Assembly: GCA_965153355.1 (NCBI GenBank)
Contig: OZ231128.1
Coordinates: forward strand, 16,926,001-16,990,000
Origin: Flaccisagitta enflata
Taxonomy: Eukaryota > Chaetognatha > Sagittoidea > Aphragmophora
Direction of reading: 5' to 3'
DNA: 64,000 nucleotides
The translations under genes and the position numbers were made by a program. A model generated the notes under the pieces. It was not told where the DNA came from. It ran no database searches and saw nothing but the letters and a program-made list of their open reading frames with translations. Positions 11,084-23,227 of the stretch are shown here, piece after piece. Positions within the stretch are counted from its first letter, which is position 1; every line of letters begins with the position of its first letter.

Positions 11084-11320
11084 AGTCGCGTGCACGCGAC
11101 TCTACAACCCGCTTTGTCCGTCCTTCCGTCGGTCCGTCGGTCCGTTTGTCCCTCGGTCTGTTGGTCTGTTAGTCTGTCAGTCCGTCAGTCCGTCAGTCCG
11201 TTAGTCCGTCGGTCCGTCAAACTTTACTTTTTTTACTTTTTTGGCATTTACGAGTGATTTTTGCATTACTGCTCCTGCCCACCAGCACGCGACTTAGGTA
11301 GCCGTGTATCCGGCCTTGTT
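11084..11320 (+). mobile_element. Family A Helentron-like element, intact reference copy
   Basis: The 5' hairpin AGTCGCGTGCACGCGACT is followed by CTACAACCCGCTTTGTCCG and CCGT/CAGT tetranucleotides. The 3' end reads CTCCTGCCCACCAGCACGCGACTT, where GCACGCGACT is the reverse complement of the first ten bases, and terminates GTATCCGGCCTTGTT. It is preceded by a T run. No target duplication is seen. Confidence 0.75.
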
Positions 11321-11434
11321 TCTCTAACATCTCGTTTTATTCTTTTGCCAATCTATATGGCATGTAGAAAGATGAGAAGATATCTTCAGGCTTTGGTGTA
11401 ATTGGAACAACTTGGCTGACATAATGTGGACACG

Positions 11435-11465
<31 letters not shown>

Positions 11466-12199
11466 GGGGGGTGGTAGTCTTTTACGGGTTGACTTCAGCT
11501 GACGACTAATTAATTGATATAAGACTTATGTTAAAGATGTCCATCATCAAGTCTTTCCGTAAGAGATTTTCTGATATTCATTACTTAAGGTTATCCATAG
11601 CTCCAAACAATCGCCAAATCGCCCAATAAACCAATTGGCTCTTTGCCAAATTATCGGATTGTCTTAACATCCAACGATTCAATTGTCAAGACTATCCACG
11701 ACGACTTACTAAGCTTTACCTAATCGTCAAAGAGGCCAGACCGTTAGAAATGGTTGCACATTTACCGTTTTCTGTTACATCAGGTCGATCTTCCCGTCGA
11801 AGGCTGTAACAGACGAAAATTTGGAGAGAACAAAGTAAAAGTAAACAATAATTGTAAAGAATCGTAAATCTATCTAGTTGTTAAATTATTCGCAACATGA
11901 GCTCTGAAGAGACAATTGCATTCGTCTAAGACTATCCAAAGATATTACCTAACATTCATTCGCTTTTATCTTGTTTGTGAAATCAGCCAATGACCAGGCT
12001 GGTCAGATACATACTGCATCAACAAAATAGGCTTAAACTGGCGTTATCTTTCTCTTTTTGTTCGCGTTAAGCATAAGAGCACACCAACTTATCAGAAAGA
12101 GATCGTTTCATTGAATGAATGGAATGGGGAGTTACCCTTCATTGTCACAAATCTTTAGGTTGAGCGTTTTTTTAATCATTAGGTAAAAGACAAAATCGA
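11321..12199. other. Unique AT-rich intronic sequence
   Basis: Apart from a short GT run at 11437-11460, no element, exon or RNA gene was recognised. Confidence 0.4.
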
Positions 12200-12655
12200 A
12201 AATGATTTTTGACAATTCTTACCAGAGGACGAACGTAGCCTTAGATGTGTTAAAGACTTTTTTAGGGTACCATCATTTTTTACCGAGCAAATTCAAGATT
12301 CTCTATTGCATTATTCTTCATTCTATGGATCAAAAAATAAACTACCGGAAAATTCTTTGGCCAGTTTCTAGTCTTTGATTACAAATGGTTCTCGAAGGTT
12401 GTGAAACATAGTGCTATAGAAAAAGTAGAGAAGTGTTGATCGACCATTTTGTGCATCAATTTTGTTGAACATCAAAATGCTCTGTTGATGCAAGTTATGA
12501 TGACTGCTGATGACTATTTTTTTCTTTCCTAGTTGGCACATTCATCCTTTCTTTTATCCAACTTCTATGGCCGGAAGAATTGATCTGACAATAGATTCTA
12601 CTTAATTAGACATGAATCTATGGGAATCAAGAAAAAAATCAATTCTTCCCCTGGG
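12200..12655 (-). repeat. Dispersed repeat E, inverted copy
   Basis: Its reverse complement follows 17290-18290 block by block: AATCTATTGTCAGATCAATT, CATCAACAGAGCATTTTG, TTCTCTACTTT, GAACCATTTGTAATCAAAGA and AAGGCTACGTTCGTC. It lacks the MITE that interrupts the 17290 copy, so it serves as the empty-site reference. Confidence 0.75.
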
Positions 12656-12769
12656 TTCTTACAGTGAGCTTCTTTTTTTCTTTTTTTGTGCTCTTTTTGT
12701 TTCTTTTTATCGTTAGACTTTTTTAGTCATGGTTTTCTTATAAATGTATGGAAGAGCTATGTTTACATA

Positions 12770-12945
12770 AACAATGCCAACACCTTACAGTCGCGTGCGA
12801 TTGTTAAGACCATAAGACCAAAAGACTAAAAGACTAAAAGAGTAAAAGACCAAAGGACTAAATCTAAAGTGACTTAAAATAACTTTAGATAACTTAAGAT
12901 AACTTAAAAAGACGCAAAACAAAAAAAAGTTAATCTTTACGGACT

Positions 12946-13036
<91 letters not shown>

Positions 13037-13080
13037 GGACAGACGGACAGAGTGGGTCATAGAGTCGCGTGCACGCGACT
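12770..13080 (-). mobile_element. Family A element with (CAGA)n and (AGTCTTTT)n interior
   Basis: On the - strand: 5' hairpin AGTCGCGTGCACGCGACT, CTATGACCCACTCTGTCCG, a long (TCTG)n array, a TTTTAGTC tract, then CGCACGCGACT and GTAAGGTGTTGGCATTGTT. This 3' terminus matches those at 811-842 and 40828-40859. Arm and 3' partner match exactly. Confidence 0.75.
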
Positions 13081-13785
13081 AAAAATCAAGGCGCAAAATA
13101 CCATGGAAACCACCGGAAACAACACTCTCCAATGTACCTCACAACACATTTCTTTTTCTCTCTCACAGGGTGACAGAAACAGGGGCACACTTAACTCATT
13201 GTGCCTCGGAAGTCGGAACTATAGCTCAAAAGTCGGACTTACAGATTTGATTAAGCAAAAATTTGGGGAGTAAGGGGAAAAAATAAAAATAAAAGAAAAA
13301 GGAAGGATATTTGGGGCTTCAGGTTCCATTTTCTATTCTTCTGATGTAGGAATTTTTAGTCTCTATATAGTTTAGGGCAAAATGCAGAAAACTAGTAGTT
13401 TTAAATAATATTTACGCATAAGAAAATGATTTTTAGAAATCAGACTAATAGCTGCGAAAAGTTGTGCCTCGGACCTATAGAATGTTCTGCCACCCTGCTC
13501 TCTCATACCCTCCCTTTTTATTTTCCTCTATTTTTCTCGACAAGAAATTCCAATTCGTCTTCTTCATTTTTCTTTTTTTGGCTCTTTTTTTTTCTAGATC
13601 TCCTACTGTTGGCTCTTACCTCTGTTTCTACCTGTCCTCCTCATCCTCTTCTTCCCTTTCCTCCCCTTTCGTTCCCCTCTTCCTCCTCTTCTCCCTTTTC
13701 TTCTTCTTATTCTCCCCTTTCCAATGTAATTTATTCTGCATCCGGAGGCGTTAATCGCAAAACAGTAGATAGTAACGCCAGAGGA

Positions 13786-14090
<305 letters not shown>

Positions 14091-14160
14091 ATGAACATGA
14101 CGACTAACAGGCAGCAAGGTCACAACTCCTGCCAACTTCCATGATTTTTTTTCAGTCTTT

Positions 14161-14356
14161 AGTCGCGTGCACGCGACTCTATAACCCGCTTTGTCGGTCG
14201 GTCTGTCCGTCGGTCATCATTAGCTTTTCCGGCTTTTTCGGGTGTTTTTTTTTTTTCTTGCATCACTGCTCCTGCCCAAATGCTTGAATTAGTCTTTTTC
14301 ATCACTGCCCCTGCCCACCCGCATGCGACTTAGGTAGGCATGTATCCGGCCTTGTT
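14161..14356 (+). mobile_element. Family A Helentron-like element
   Basis: 5' hairpin AGTCGCGTGCACGCGACT, CTATAACCCGCTTTGTCGG. The 3' end has CTGCCCACCCGCATGCGACT, one mismatch from the expected arm, then GTATCCGGCCTTGTT. Confidence 0.7.
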
Positions 14357-14655
14357 TTATGCTACTGGGCGGTTGGATAATCAAACATTCTGATAATTTG
14401 GCAATGGATCGATTGGTCATTTGCTCTATTAGAATTCAAAAGAAGGTAGCCTGACCATTGCCTGATCGAATTTTCTTTCAAGAGACGAGAAAAAAACGCA
14501 TAAAAGGAAACAGCAAAAAAACCATTTGGCGATATGAATGAGGAAAACTTGGGGAAAAAAACGGTTTTAGAAACAAACAACAAAACATTCGCCATAAGTC
14601 CATTTCCAATATTTTCCACTACATTTACGTTTACATTTACCTTCATAATAAAACT

Positions 14656-14703
14656 TACCAATAAAGGCGGCTCTCGCCGTAGGAAAAAAGTCGTAAGTGC
14701 AAG
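14656..14703 (+). repeat. Repeated motif H (GGCGGCTCTCGCC hairpin)
   Basis: ACCAATAAAGGCGGCTCTCG CCG..GGAAAAAAGTCGTAAG. The same 45-bp block occurs at 26994-27042 and 30030-30078. GGCG and CGCC can pair. Confidence 0.7.
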
Positions 14704-14744
14704 GTTTTGGAATTTCTTGTGATTGTTTTTTGTCTAGTTGTCTG

Positions 14745-14815
14745 GTTGTTGGACGGACAGACGGACCAACACACGAATGGATGGACTGACGGACAAAGCC
14801 TCTCATAGCGTCCGG
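14745..14815 (-). mobile_element. 5' fragment of a family A element
   Basis: The - strand reads CTATGAGAGGCTTTGTCCG then GTCC/GTCTG tetranucleotides. No 3' end was found. Confidence 0.5.
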
Positions 14816-14939
14816 AGTTGAAATGAGAGAGAGACTGTGCTGCCAGGATGCACAATCATCACCTGGGACATTTCAAAGTTCAAATAGACTTCAACTAACT
14901 CGATTCCTTGTTTTTGGGAAAAATGCAAAAAATGCTAAA

Positions 14940-15190
14940 AAATATAAAAAGATTTAAAAAATCATAGCTCCAAAACTATCAATCACACAGAATTCTGCAT
15001 GGCGTCATCTGAAAGAGGAGAATTAGCTCTTTCTTAGCTATTAATTTCAGGCGTAGTCTCATTCTGCCCCCAAAATGTATCAACTTTCTCAAACGACTCA
15101 TAAAACAAAGGGAAATCGTTTTTCTCTGTAGGACTCAAAAAGACCGAAGGGACTTCGTCTCTTCGACTTTTTTCCAAACCATTACTAATG
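14940..15190 (+). repeat. Dispersed core repeat G
   Basis: Has AAAAAATCATAGCTCCAAAA, ATTCTGCATGGCGTCATCTG and, later, TTCGTCTCTTCGACTTTTTT. The same order recurs at 30660-30865 and, inverted, at 35214-35475; the start recurs near 27940. Ends are not defined. Confidence 0.55.
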
Positions 15191-15437
15191 TATTTACTAT
15201 TTTCCATTTTTCTATTCATTTGCGTCGTAGTGTGTCGCCGAGAGTTTTTGGTATCACCCACATTGTTTGGGTTTTCATCCACTTCGTTTGGACCATCACC
15301 ATTAGATCTGTTATGTTATCGTCAAAGACTGGTCTATCACCCGCTTAGACTGATATCTCAAGAAAATCGTCTGTTGTGTCATTAAATGGTCTCGTGCGTC
15401 ACACTTACAAAGTCTGGTCTGGATAAGCGAAAAACGC

Positions 15438-15549
<112 letters not shown>

Positions 15550-15699
15550 TCTTTTCATATTTTGTCTTTTTTTCTTGATCTTCCTTCATTTTTTTCATAT
15601 ATATGTTTTTGTATGACACCTTTCGAATCCTTCATATTTTTTATTCTTCTTCTCCTCTTTTTTTCTTCATCCTCATCTTCTTCTTCCTCCTTTTTCTTC

Positions 15700-15836
15700 T
15701 TTTTTTCTTCTTCTTCTTCTTCTTCTTCTTCTTCTTCTTCTTCTTCTTCTTCTTCTTCTTCTTCTTCTTCTTCTTCTTCTTCTTCTTCTTCTTCTTCTTC
15801 TTCTTCTTCTTCTTCTTCTTCTTCTTCTTCTTTTTC
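15700..15836. repeat. (TTC)n microsatellite
   Basis: About 43 TTC triplets within a T/C-rich tract. Confidence 0.95.
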
Positions 15837-15934
15837 ATCATCATCCTCTTCTTCTTCAACATTTACTTATTGTTTGACGTTCTCCTCCCAGCAAGCAATA
15901 ACTTCACCACGTGTCTTCTTTTCTCAGCCTAAAT

Positions 15935-16544
15935 ACCATCTTGGCCAAAATAAAAGTCCAACCTATGTGTCTAATTTGTGTTGAAACAACTTAAAAAAAC
16001 CTATCAAAATCAGTGACCATTGGAAAGAGCTTGAAAAAAATCTTCAAAATGGCGCCAAGCAGAGCTCAGTAGCTCAATTCGTTTAGATTTCAGAGCTAAA
16101 AGAGTGAAAATGTTTGCCTCAACAAGAAGCAGAAAATATGCAAAAAATGAAGGGAATAAAATTAACCTGTACATTTTCACTTTTTCTTTGCTTATCATGA
16201 TAAAATCATATAAAAATCGGTGATCATTTGAAAGAGCTTCAAAAGATCTGCAAAATGCCGCCAAGCAGATATTTCTAGTTCAAACCGTTTAGATTTTATA
16301 TCAAAATGAATAAACCTTGATCTGAAAGCACTAACGACAAACATAGTTTAAAAAATTGAAGGACTCGTTGTACAAAATTGTTGAAAAATCCTCCATCTAT
16401 TTTACCCAAATGATTACAAATGATATTCAATACCAAAAAGGCCTAAACTAATTATTTCTACAGAAAAATTGAATTTAGTACAGGAGATAACAACAATAAA
16501 TTACTGCACTGTTTTACCTGGACTTTTATTTTGGCCAAGATGGT
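15935..16544. mobile_element. ~610-bp TA-flanked MITE (Tc1/mariner-like)
   Basis: A perfect 26-bp TIR starts ACCATCTTGGCCAAAATAAA, with TA at both flanks (15933-15934, 16545-16546 frame). Two tandem ~200-bp cores start near 16010 and 16212, each with GAAAGAGCTT...AAAATG.CGCCAAGCAGA...CGTTTAGATTT. The core is shared with 61807-62404, but that copy's TIR differs past ACCATCTTG. Confidence 0.85.
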
Positions 16545-16760
16545 ACAGAACTTTTGGATCCTTTGGGTCTTTTGAGGCAACATCGTCATTGAACTTAACT
16601 CAATGTAGGCCATAAACAGGACGTAATTTAACGAGATTAAAAGAGACCCGTCTCCTCTCTGGCAACACTTCTATGGGCTTCCAATGTCAAAAAGTAGAGA
16701 GACAGCAGGTCACTCAAGCTTCATAGTGTCAGCGATTCTCGTTGCTCCATTTCTTTCTCA

Positions 16761-17029
16761 GGGCGTGTTTCTAGTGAAGATGAAAAACGCGTTTGTTTCT
16801 GTGAAACGCGATCAGAGCGTGAACACATATTCAAGAATTTCAACTGTCCCACGAGGGAGTGAGCAAAGTGAGTGAGCAAGCCTGTGAATGGAGCGAGCGA
16901 GCGAAACGTGAGCGTAGCGAAGCAGAGCGCTGTGGATCGAGTGAGCGGAGTGAGCGGTGCGAGCGAACGAACGTAGCGAGCGACCGAGTGGCCCTTTCAA
17001 AACGCGATCGTCTTTGACTAGAAACGCCC
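16761..17029. mobile_element. hAT-like MITE, family D
   Basis: Ends GGGCGTGTTTCTAGTGAAGA and GACTAGAAACGCCC. The interior is GAGCGAGCGAAGCGAGCG-type short repeats plus TGGCCCTTTCAAAACGCGAT. No exact 8-bp duplication is visible here. The copy at 29010 supplies one. Confidence 0.8.
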
Positions 17030-17542
17030 CCTCATTGTTAGTTTAGGTGATTAAGATTAAATGAATAATGGGTACTTCGGTCAGTTACTCTATTTCTCTG
17101 TCTCAGGGCCGCTTTAGTTCCTGAATTTGGATTGGAGGGGTTTGTTCACAGTCGTGTAGTCAAAATCTGGAGCTTTGGTGACCTGATTTTGGTCTTTAGG
17201 GCTACGGCGGGCTGGCGGCGTGGACACGATGTATGGGGCCCCCAGAGGGATACGCAGGGTACCTAAACCGGTGAAAGAATTGGTTCCTCCCCTAACTCCC
17301 ATAGAACCATGTTTAACTAAGAAGAATCTATGGTGAAATCAATTTTTCCGGCTAGAGAAGTTGGAAAAAAGTCAAGTCGAACATGTCAACTAGGAAAGAA
17401 AGAAATATTCATCAGCAATCAACATAACTTACATCAACAGAGCATTTTGTTGTTCAACAAAGTTGACGCACAGAATGGTCAATCGACACTTCTCTACTTT
17501 GGTCATAGCACTGTAAGTCACCACCATCGCGAACCATTTGTA

Positions 17543-18135
17543 CTATCTAGGAAAAAAGTTTGGAAGCACTTTGGGTTTGTAGTATGTTTTTCCTCCTATG
17601 CACTCCCAACTTATACACCTGATTGTTTTTGGCTATTTTTGTATTCATACTAAATAGAACAAAAGAGAAAAACAATCTTCAATCCAATTAAGGAACCGCA
17701 AGTTTGGTTTGTTTATCACAACTAAGAGGTGGTTGTGGTAAAAATGGTATATTTTGCTCATTTTGGCTGCAAAATTGGGCTAATTCCCTTTCAAAATCTG
17801 ACTTGAAATCCATGAGATTATAAAACTAGAGCTCAAGAGCTAACCAGTGGTGCAATCCGCACGTTTTCATCATTTTTTGGTAATATTTGAGAGCAATTCA
17901 AAAATTGAAGGTTAGGAGAAAAAAGAAATTCTCCTTTTTTTGCCATTTTTGAAAGTGCATGATCAACTTTAAAGTGATGGCATTTCTAAACGGTTTGATG
18001 CACAGGGACGAGATTGCACTCAGATTGTAGATTTTTTGACGTAGATTAAAATGCTCATAAATTTGTCCTATTTACCTGAACGGGAAGTTGAGATATTTCT
18101 CTTTAAAGGTGCTTCCAAACATATTTCCTAGATAG
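17543..18135. mobile_element. ~593-bp TA-flanked MITE in repeat E
   Basis: TIR CTATCTAGGAAAAAAGTTTG with partner GTTTGGAAGCACCTTT...CCTAGATAG. TA flanks at 17541-17542 and 18136-18137. It shares the outer CTATCTAGGAAA with 24299-24908 but not the inner TIR half. A tRNA-like segment lies at 17797-17861. Confidence 0.85.
17797..17861 (-). ncRNA. tRNA-like (SINE-type) segment
   Basis: The - strand reads GCGGATTGCACCACTGGTTA GCTC, resembling a Pol III A box, and later GGATTTCAAGTC, resembling a B box. A near copy is at 52861-52925. It is probably a fossil tRNA-derived core and not a functional tRNA. Confidence 0.35.
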
Positions 18136-18453
18136 TAATAAAAGACTAAATACTGACTAAAGATTGTTATTTTTCGTTGATCCATGAAATGAAAAAAGAG
18201 GCAACAAAGAATTTTGAATTAACTCGGTAAAGAGATGATGTTACCCTATGAAAGTCATTTACACATCCAACTTAAGGCTACATTTGTCGTCTGAGGGCCT
18301 AGATACTAGATATGGAAAAAATACAGGGTTGGGGCCTCGGGATCGTTTCGCCCTGTGCAAGATGTCTGGTGGCTCGATTAGGGGGTCTGGAAGCCTGATT
18401 AGGGGCTTTGGAAGCTTGATTTGATTCACACTAGATTTTTCGCCTCGGCAAGG

Positions 18454-18599
18454 AACAAGGCCGGATATACGGCAATCCAGTCGCGGACGGTTGGGCAGGA
18501 GCAGTAATGCGTAAACCAATCGCAATTCAAAAATATTTCGGACGGACGGACCGACGGACCGACCGACACGGCAAGGTGTAGAGTCGCGTGTCCGCGACT
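18454..18599 (-). mobile_element. Family A element, GGAC hairpin variant
   Basis: On the - strand: 5' hairpin AGTCGCGGACACGCGACT, CTACACCTTGCCGTGTCGG. The 3' end is GCCCAACCGTCCGCGACTGG then GTATATCCGGCCTTGTT. The loop change to GGAC is matched by GTCC at the 3' end. Confidence 0.75.
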
Positions 18600-18705
18600 A
18601 AAAAGAAGTAGAACAGACAGACAAATATATGAAATTAGCACAGTGTGGAATCATAGCTCGTCTCCCACCGGGGCCACTAACCCGTAAATAGGGAGAAGAA
18701 TGAAA

Positions 18706-18815
<110 letters not shown>

Positions 18816-18979
18816 CCCATTTCGTGTCAACTCAAACTGCAACTCAAGGCGACAACTACCTCTACGACAAACATTTTATATGCCGAGGGTACTTTTCTTT
18901 TATTCAACTGCGACTCCTCCCTCTTCGCTCGCCGGAACGCCACCACAATTTTTCACGTCGAGCAAAAACAGAAAGAATT

Positions 18980-19027
18980 ATCTCTCTCTCTTTCTCTTTC
19001 TCTTTCTCTTTCTCTTTCTCTTTCTCT

Positions 19028-19081
<54 letters not shown>

Positions 19082-19191
19082 TTCTCTTTCGCTTTCTCTT
19101 TCTCTTTCTCTTTCTCTTCTCTTTCTCTTTCTCTTTCTCTTTCTCTTTCTCTCTCTATCTCTGTCTCTCTCTTTCTCTTTCTCTTTCTCTC

Positions 19192-19258
<67 letters not shown>

Positions 19259-19285
19259 CTCCCTCTCTCTCTCCTTCTCTTCTCT
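18980..19285. repeat. (CT)n / (TTTCTC)n tract
   Basis: TTTCTC hexamers followed by CT repeats. Confidence 0.95.
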
Positions 19286-19908
19286 CAAGACAACAACCAT
19301 TTACGGCAACAACTGCCATTGACTGATTTATAGTTACCTTCACAGGATGAGATATCAGCTGGGGGGGGGGGGGGTTCAGGGGTGAAAGATGAGAAATAAT
19401 ATCCGTTTTTTTCATGTACAAACAGAAGATTTGTACAGTGAAGATGACGAAGAAGCCTCGATTCTTACCGCCTTTGCCACAATTACAGATACATTCTCTT
19501 TGTTCTTCAATTGTCAGACTATGAAAATAAGTAAAGATTGCGATTATGTGGAAAATTCGGTTGAAAAAAAAAGCGCATTCTTTGAAAGAAATTTATGCTA
19601 AATCTTATCAAATAAGCGATCTTATTATTACCAAAAGAAGTAAGACACAGACAGGAGAATATTAGTCTAACTGGTAATCCTGAAATCAATCGATGCACAA
19701 TAAGATTATCATTTAATTGACTCGGGAAAATGATATAAAATCACGTGACGGGATTTACAACTCAAAGCGACGTTTTGAGGAGTAAATCAGTTACATGACT
19801 AGCTTAGGATTTGCTACTACAATGAAAAAGCTGAGGCACGCAAGGGCACACACATGTAGTGACAAAGATTTCACTCATCTATTTGGTGCTTTTTACTGAG
19901 GGAAACAG

Positions 19909-20006
19909 AACAAGGCCGGATACACAGCAATCCAGTCGCGGACAGTTGGGCAGGAGCAGTAATGCGAAAATCGCCCCCAATTCAAAAATGTCGCGTGTCC
20001 GCAACT
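19909..20006 (-). mobile_element. Family A element, GGAC variant, internally deleted
   Basis: On the - strand: AGTTGCGGACACGCGACA, no CCGT array, CATTACTGCTCCTGCCCAAC, TGTCCGCGACTGG and GTGTATCCGGCCTTGTT. It is only 98 bp but keeps both ends. Confidence 0.7.
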
Positions 20007-20578
20007 AAGAAGTTGATTCTATTGATAACACTAAGTCATGAAATTTCTTAGGGGCGACATTTTACGAGTAGATTCTTTTTGCTCATCATTGTTGTTATGT
20101 CGTCGCCTTTGTTTTTTTTTTATTTCCATTCTTGTCGTTGGTCTTTCTGTGTTTCTTTTTCTTTTGTCGTTCTTGTTGTTGACGTCGAAAATCTTGTTTG
20201 GTTGTATTTTTTCCTTCCGTTACTTCCATGAACTGCAAAACTGCAAATCAAATATGCAGCGAAAGATTATCTATTTCCTTGTGCTCCACCTAGTTAGCCA
20301 GTCAGTTAGTCGGGCATTAACGACGCTTAAAGCTTGTAATGGTTCCGTTTATACTCACCACTTATCTCTTAACGGTCAACCGGTCTTAACGGTCAACCCG
20401 GCCGAGTACATCAAATAGAATTAGGCCAAAAAAGGCTCCGCGTATCGACGATTCGTATGCGCGTTTAGGAAGCATAAACGCGGCAGAGAAACTGTTTTAA
20501 ATATATGACCAACTAAGAAAGCGGTTTTATAGGTCGCGCTTTTCTTAGTCATGTCCTTTTGCCGTCCATTTGTCTTTT

Positions 20579-20706
<128 letters not shown>

Positions 20707-20842
20707 ACTTGACTCTTGCCTGAAAAGAGACGACCTAAATGGCCATGAAACTTTGGACGTGACGGTCACCCGATGGAATTGTTCCTTCTCCCTCTTTTTT
20801 ATAGCAGCTGCCCTATGTCAGTCCAAACCTCCCAAAGTTTTT

Positions 20843-21085
20843 AGTCGTGTGCACGCGACTCTATGACCCACTCTGTCTGTTGGTCGGCCCGTCTGTTGGT
20901 CCGTCCGCCCATCCGTTTGTCCATCCGTCCGTCCATCCATCTGTCCGCCCGTCTGTCCGTCCGTCCTTCCGTCCGTCCGTCCATCCGTCTGTCCCTCTGT
21001 CCCTCCATCCGTCCATCCGTCCGTCCATCCATCTGTCCTTCTGTCCGCCCGTCCGTCCGTCCGTCCATCCATCTGTCGGTAACAC
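20843..21085 (+). mobile_element. 5' part of a family A element with long (CCGT)n
   Basis: Hairpin AGTCGTGTGCACGCGACT, CTATGACCCACTCTGTCTG, then about 190 bp of CCGT/CCAT/TCTG tetranucleotides. No 3' terminus follows, so it is truncated. Frames across the array are artefacts. Confidence 0.65.
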
Positions 21086-21802
21086 TTACAGGAGATGTTG
21101 TCTAGACTTGGAAATACGGGCACCCTCGATTATCGGTGGAAATACAATGGAGAACTCCACAAATGCGGTTGTTAGTTTCTGGTCTTAGGGTCAAATCAGA
21201 GTTCCATGAACACAATTTTAGTTTTCCTTCACAACATTAAAATTAGCAATTCAGACCAATTGTAATGTATGAATGCACTTGCAGACCGACCGATTAATGT
21301 AATGACCAACTGCTGAAAAAAAGACCACCTAAAAAGCTGTAAAAATGTTACTAAGAGCAAGATTGGGTTTCACATTGCGTCTTGTTATGTTATAAGATGC
21401 TATATTTCTGGAAGCGATAGAACCTTACAGACACAGAAGCATTTCATGACGTTATGTCTTTAAAAAAGCTGCCAGAGATAAATTTTGCTTGAAGATGGAA
21501 CTTGTAACCAAAAAACTACCAAATAAGATAAAAACACAACCGCATTGATGGAGTTTTTGTCGTACTTTATTCTTTTTCCAATAAAAAGCCAAATTGAGGA
21601 GCGTGCGGGGGAGCTCATAACCTCAGCATCAGTACAGTGAGGGGTCTCATATTTTGGTGGTGTAATGTATAGACCCTAAGGGGTTGACGATGGGGTATGG
21701 CATCCCCCTGCGGCTTACGTTACAAAAAAAAATTCAGTATAAAATGTTAGGATCAATCACTTTTATGGCAGAATTTCAGCTTCATCTGAAATCTGTCGCA
21801 TA

Positions 21803-22355
21803 ATTATCGTCACAACATGAAAAGAGGAAAAACTGTCCAAGATTTTGTCCAAAAGTCTTGAAATTTTTACTGGAGATAGCTAAATACTTATTATCAAGTG
21901 TGCTAGAAGCAGAAAGAGATTTGTGCCCATGCAGGTGCAGTAAAGGGTATCAATTCGAAAAATCCCTAACAATATTTTACACATTTTCATCCACTTTTTT
22001 ATCATCTTTTTTTCAGCTTATAACTCAGTTGTTTTTCAAAGGATTTGCAAAAAATTGGTGACGGTTAGAAAGATTTTAAAAAGATCTTTAAAATGGGACC
22101 AATCTGGCATTTCTAGCTTCATTCGTTTAAAAGATACAAGCAAAACAAGATTGACAGTCTAAAAAATGGGAAAATTCTATGACCTGTACCCCATGAAGGT
22201 CAAACGCAGTTTTACGCAAAATCTGGCCTCAAGAACATTTGAAAACTGGTGAATTCTCTCTATCACACCAATATGCTTTATAAAAGTGCAAATCATCTAT
22301 CAGCACTGTTGATATCAACCCCAAATTGGTGAAAACATATGTGTGTGACGATAAT
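21803..22355. mobile_element. ~553-bp TA-flanked MITE nested in 21679-22565
   Basis: TIR ATTATCGTCACA with exact partner TGTGACGATAAT. TA flanks at 21801-21802 and 22356-22357. The interior holds the shared MITE core (GGTGACGGTTAGAAAGATTT, AAAATGGGACCAATCTGGC). Confidence 0.7.
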
Positions 22356-22376
22356 TATGCAACAGATGTTATTTGC

Positions 22377-22478
22377 TTTAATTGCAAAACCAGCCTGGGA
22401 TTCGAACCTGGAACTCTTAAAGAAATAAATTGATCAAATTGGATTTGAAATTAAGTGACTTAACCACTACGCCAATTC
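22377..22478 (-). ncRNA. tRNA-derived SINE-like fragment
   Basis: The - strand has a good A box (TTGGCGTAGTGGTTAAGTC) and B box (GGTTCGAATCCC) about 60 bp apart, wider than in most tRNAs and with no clear acceptor stem. Best read as a tRNA-derived pseudogene or SINE head carried in the element 21679-22565. Confidence 0.5.
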
Positions 22479-22794
22479 TGTCAGCTATTTCTGTAGAGCA
22501 AATTTGATTTAGTATATTCAAAAGAATTTTCTATCTACAGAGCTGCCATACCCCATCGTCAACCCTAGATAAGCATTATACATAAGCATTATACAGACAC
22601 AGTTTCATTTCATTAGCACAAATGGTAGTTAGGATATGAGGGCCCCCATATTTACAAGTCTAGACAAACATCTACTGTAGCCTTTTTTCGTCGTTTTACG
22701 TTATCTTAAGTCATTTTAAATTATGTAAAGTCATTTAAAATCATTTACAGTCATTTTGAATCATAATAAGTCATTTCTTTTTCATTTTTTTTTT

Positions 22795-23035
22795 CATTTT
22801 TTGTCTTTTAGTCTTTTAGTCTTTTGGTCTTTTGGTTTTTTAGTCTTTTAGTCTTTTAGTATTTTAGTCTTTTAGTCTTTTTGTCTTTTTGTCTTTTTGT
22901 CTTTTTGTCTTTTAGTCTTTTAGTCTTTTAGTCTTTTAGTCTTTTAGTCTTTTAGTCTTTTAGTCTTATAGTCTTTTAGTCTTTTTGTCTTTTAGTCTTT
23001 TAGTCTTTTAGTCTTATAGTCTTATAGTCTCTGTT
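22795..23035. repeat. (TTTTAGTC)n minisatellite
   Basis: About 28 copies of an 8-bp unit with TTTTGGTC and TTTTTGTC variants. The same unit lies inside the family A element 12770-13080, so this tract is probably also element-derived. Confidence 0.9.
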
Positions 23036-23100
23036 AAGACGCGACGCGACTACTTACATTACTCAGTTTGTTGGTCCGTTGGTCAGTTCCGCCGACTGTA
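23036..23100 (+). mobile_element. Family A fragment
   Basis: GACGCGACGCGACTACTTAC followed by TTTGTTGGTCCGTTGGTCAG, a degraded hairpin plus start of tetranucleotides. Confidence 0.4.
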
Positions 23101-23227
23101 ACAGCGTTGTTTGGCGAGCAGTTTTTGGACAGATAACTCAAAGGCTGTGGTGTATTTCGTAAACCAAACCCGAAGCCGCTTGGTGACTCCAAACCTTCCA
23201 ACAGACCAATAAAGGAACGGACATAGG

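Larger units (their letters stand above)
17290..18290 (+). repeat. Dispersed repeat E interrupted by a MITE
   Basis: Matches the inverted copy 12200-12655 on both sides of the MITE 17543-18135. Sequence up to CGAACCATTTGTA resumes after the second TA at AATAAAAGACTAAATACTG, giving a clean insertion. Confidence 0.75.
21679..22565. mobile_element. TA-flanked inverted-repeat element with nested MITE
   Basis: Ends GGGTTGACGATGGGGTATGG CA and TGCCATACCCCATCGTCAAC CC, with TA at 21677-21678 and 22566-22567. A second inverted-repeat element (21803-22355) and a tRNA-like segment lie inside. Confidence 0.75.

Noticed and set aside
22377-22478. Functional tRNA gene
   Set aside because: Box spacing is too wide and no acceptor stem can be paired, so it is listed as a SINE-like fragment.
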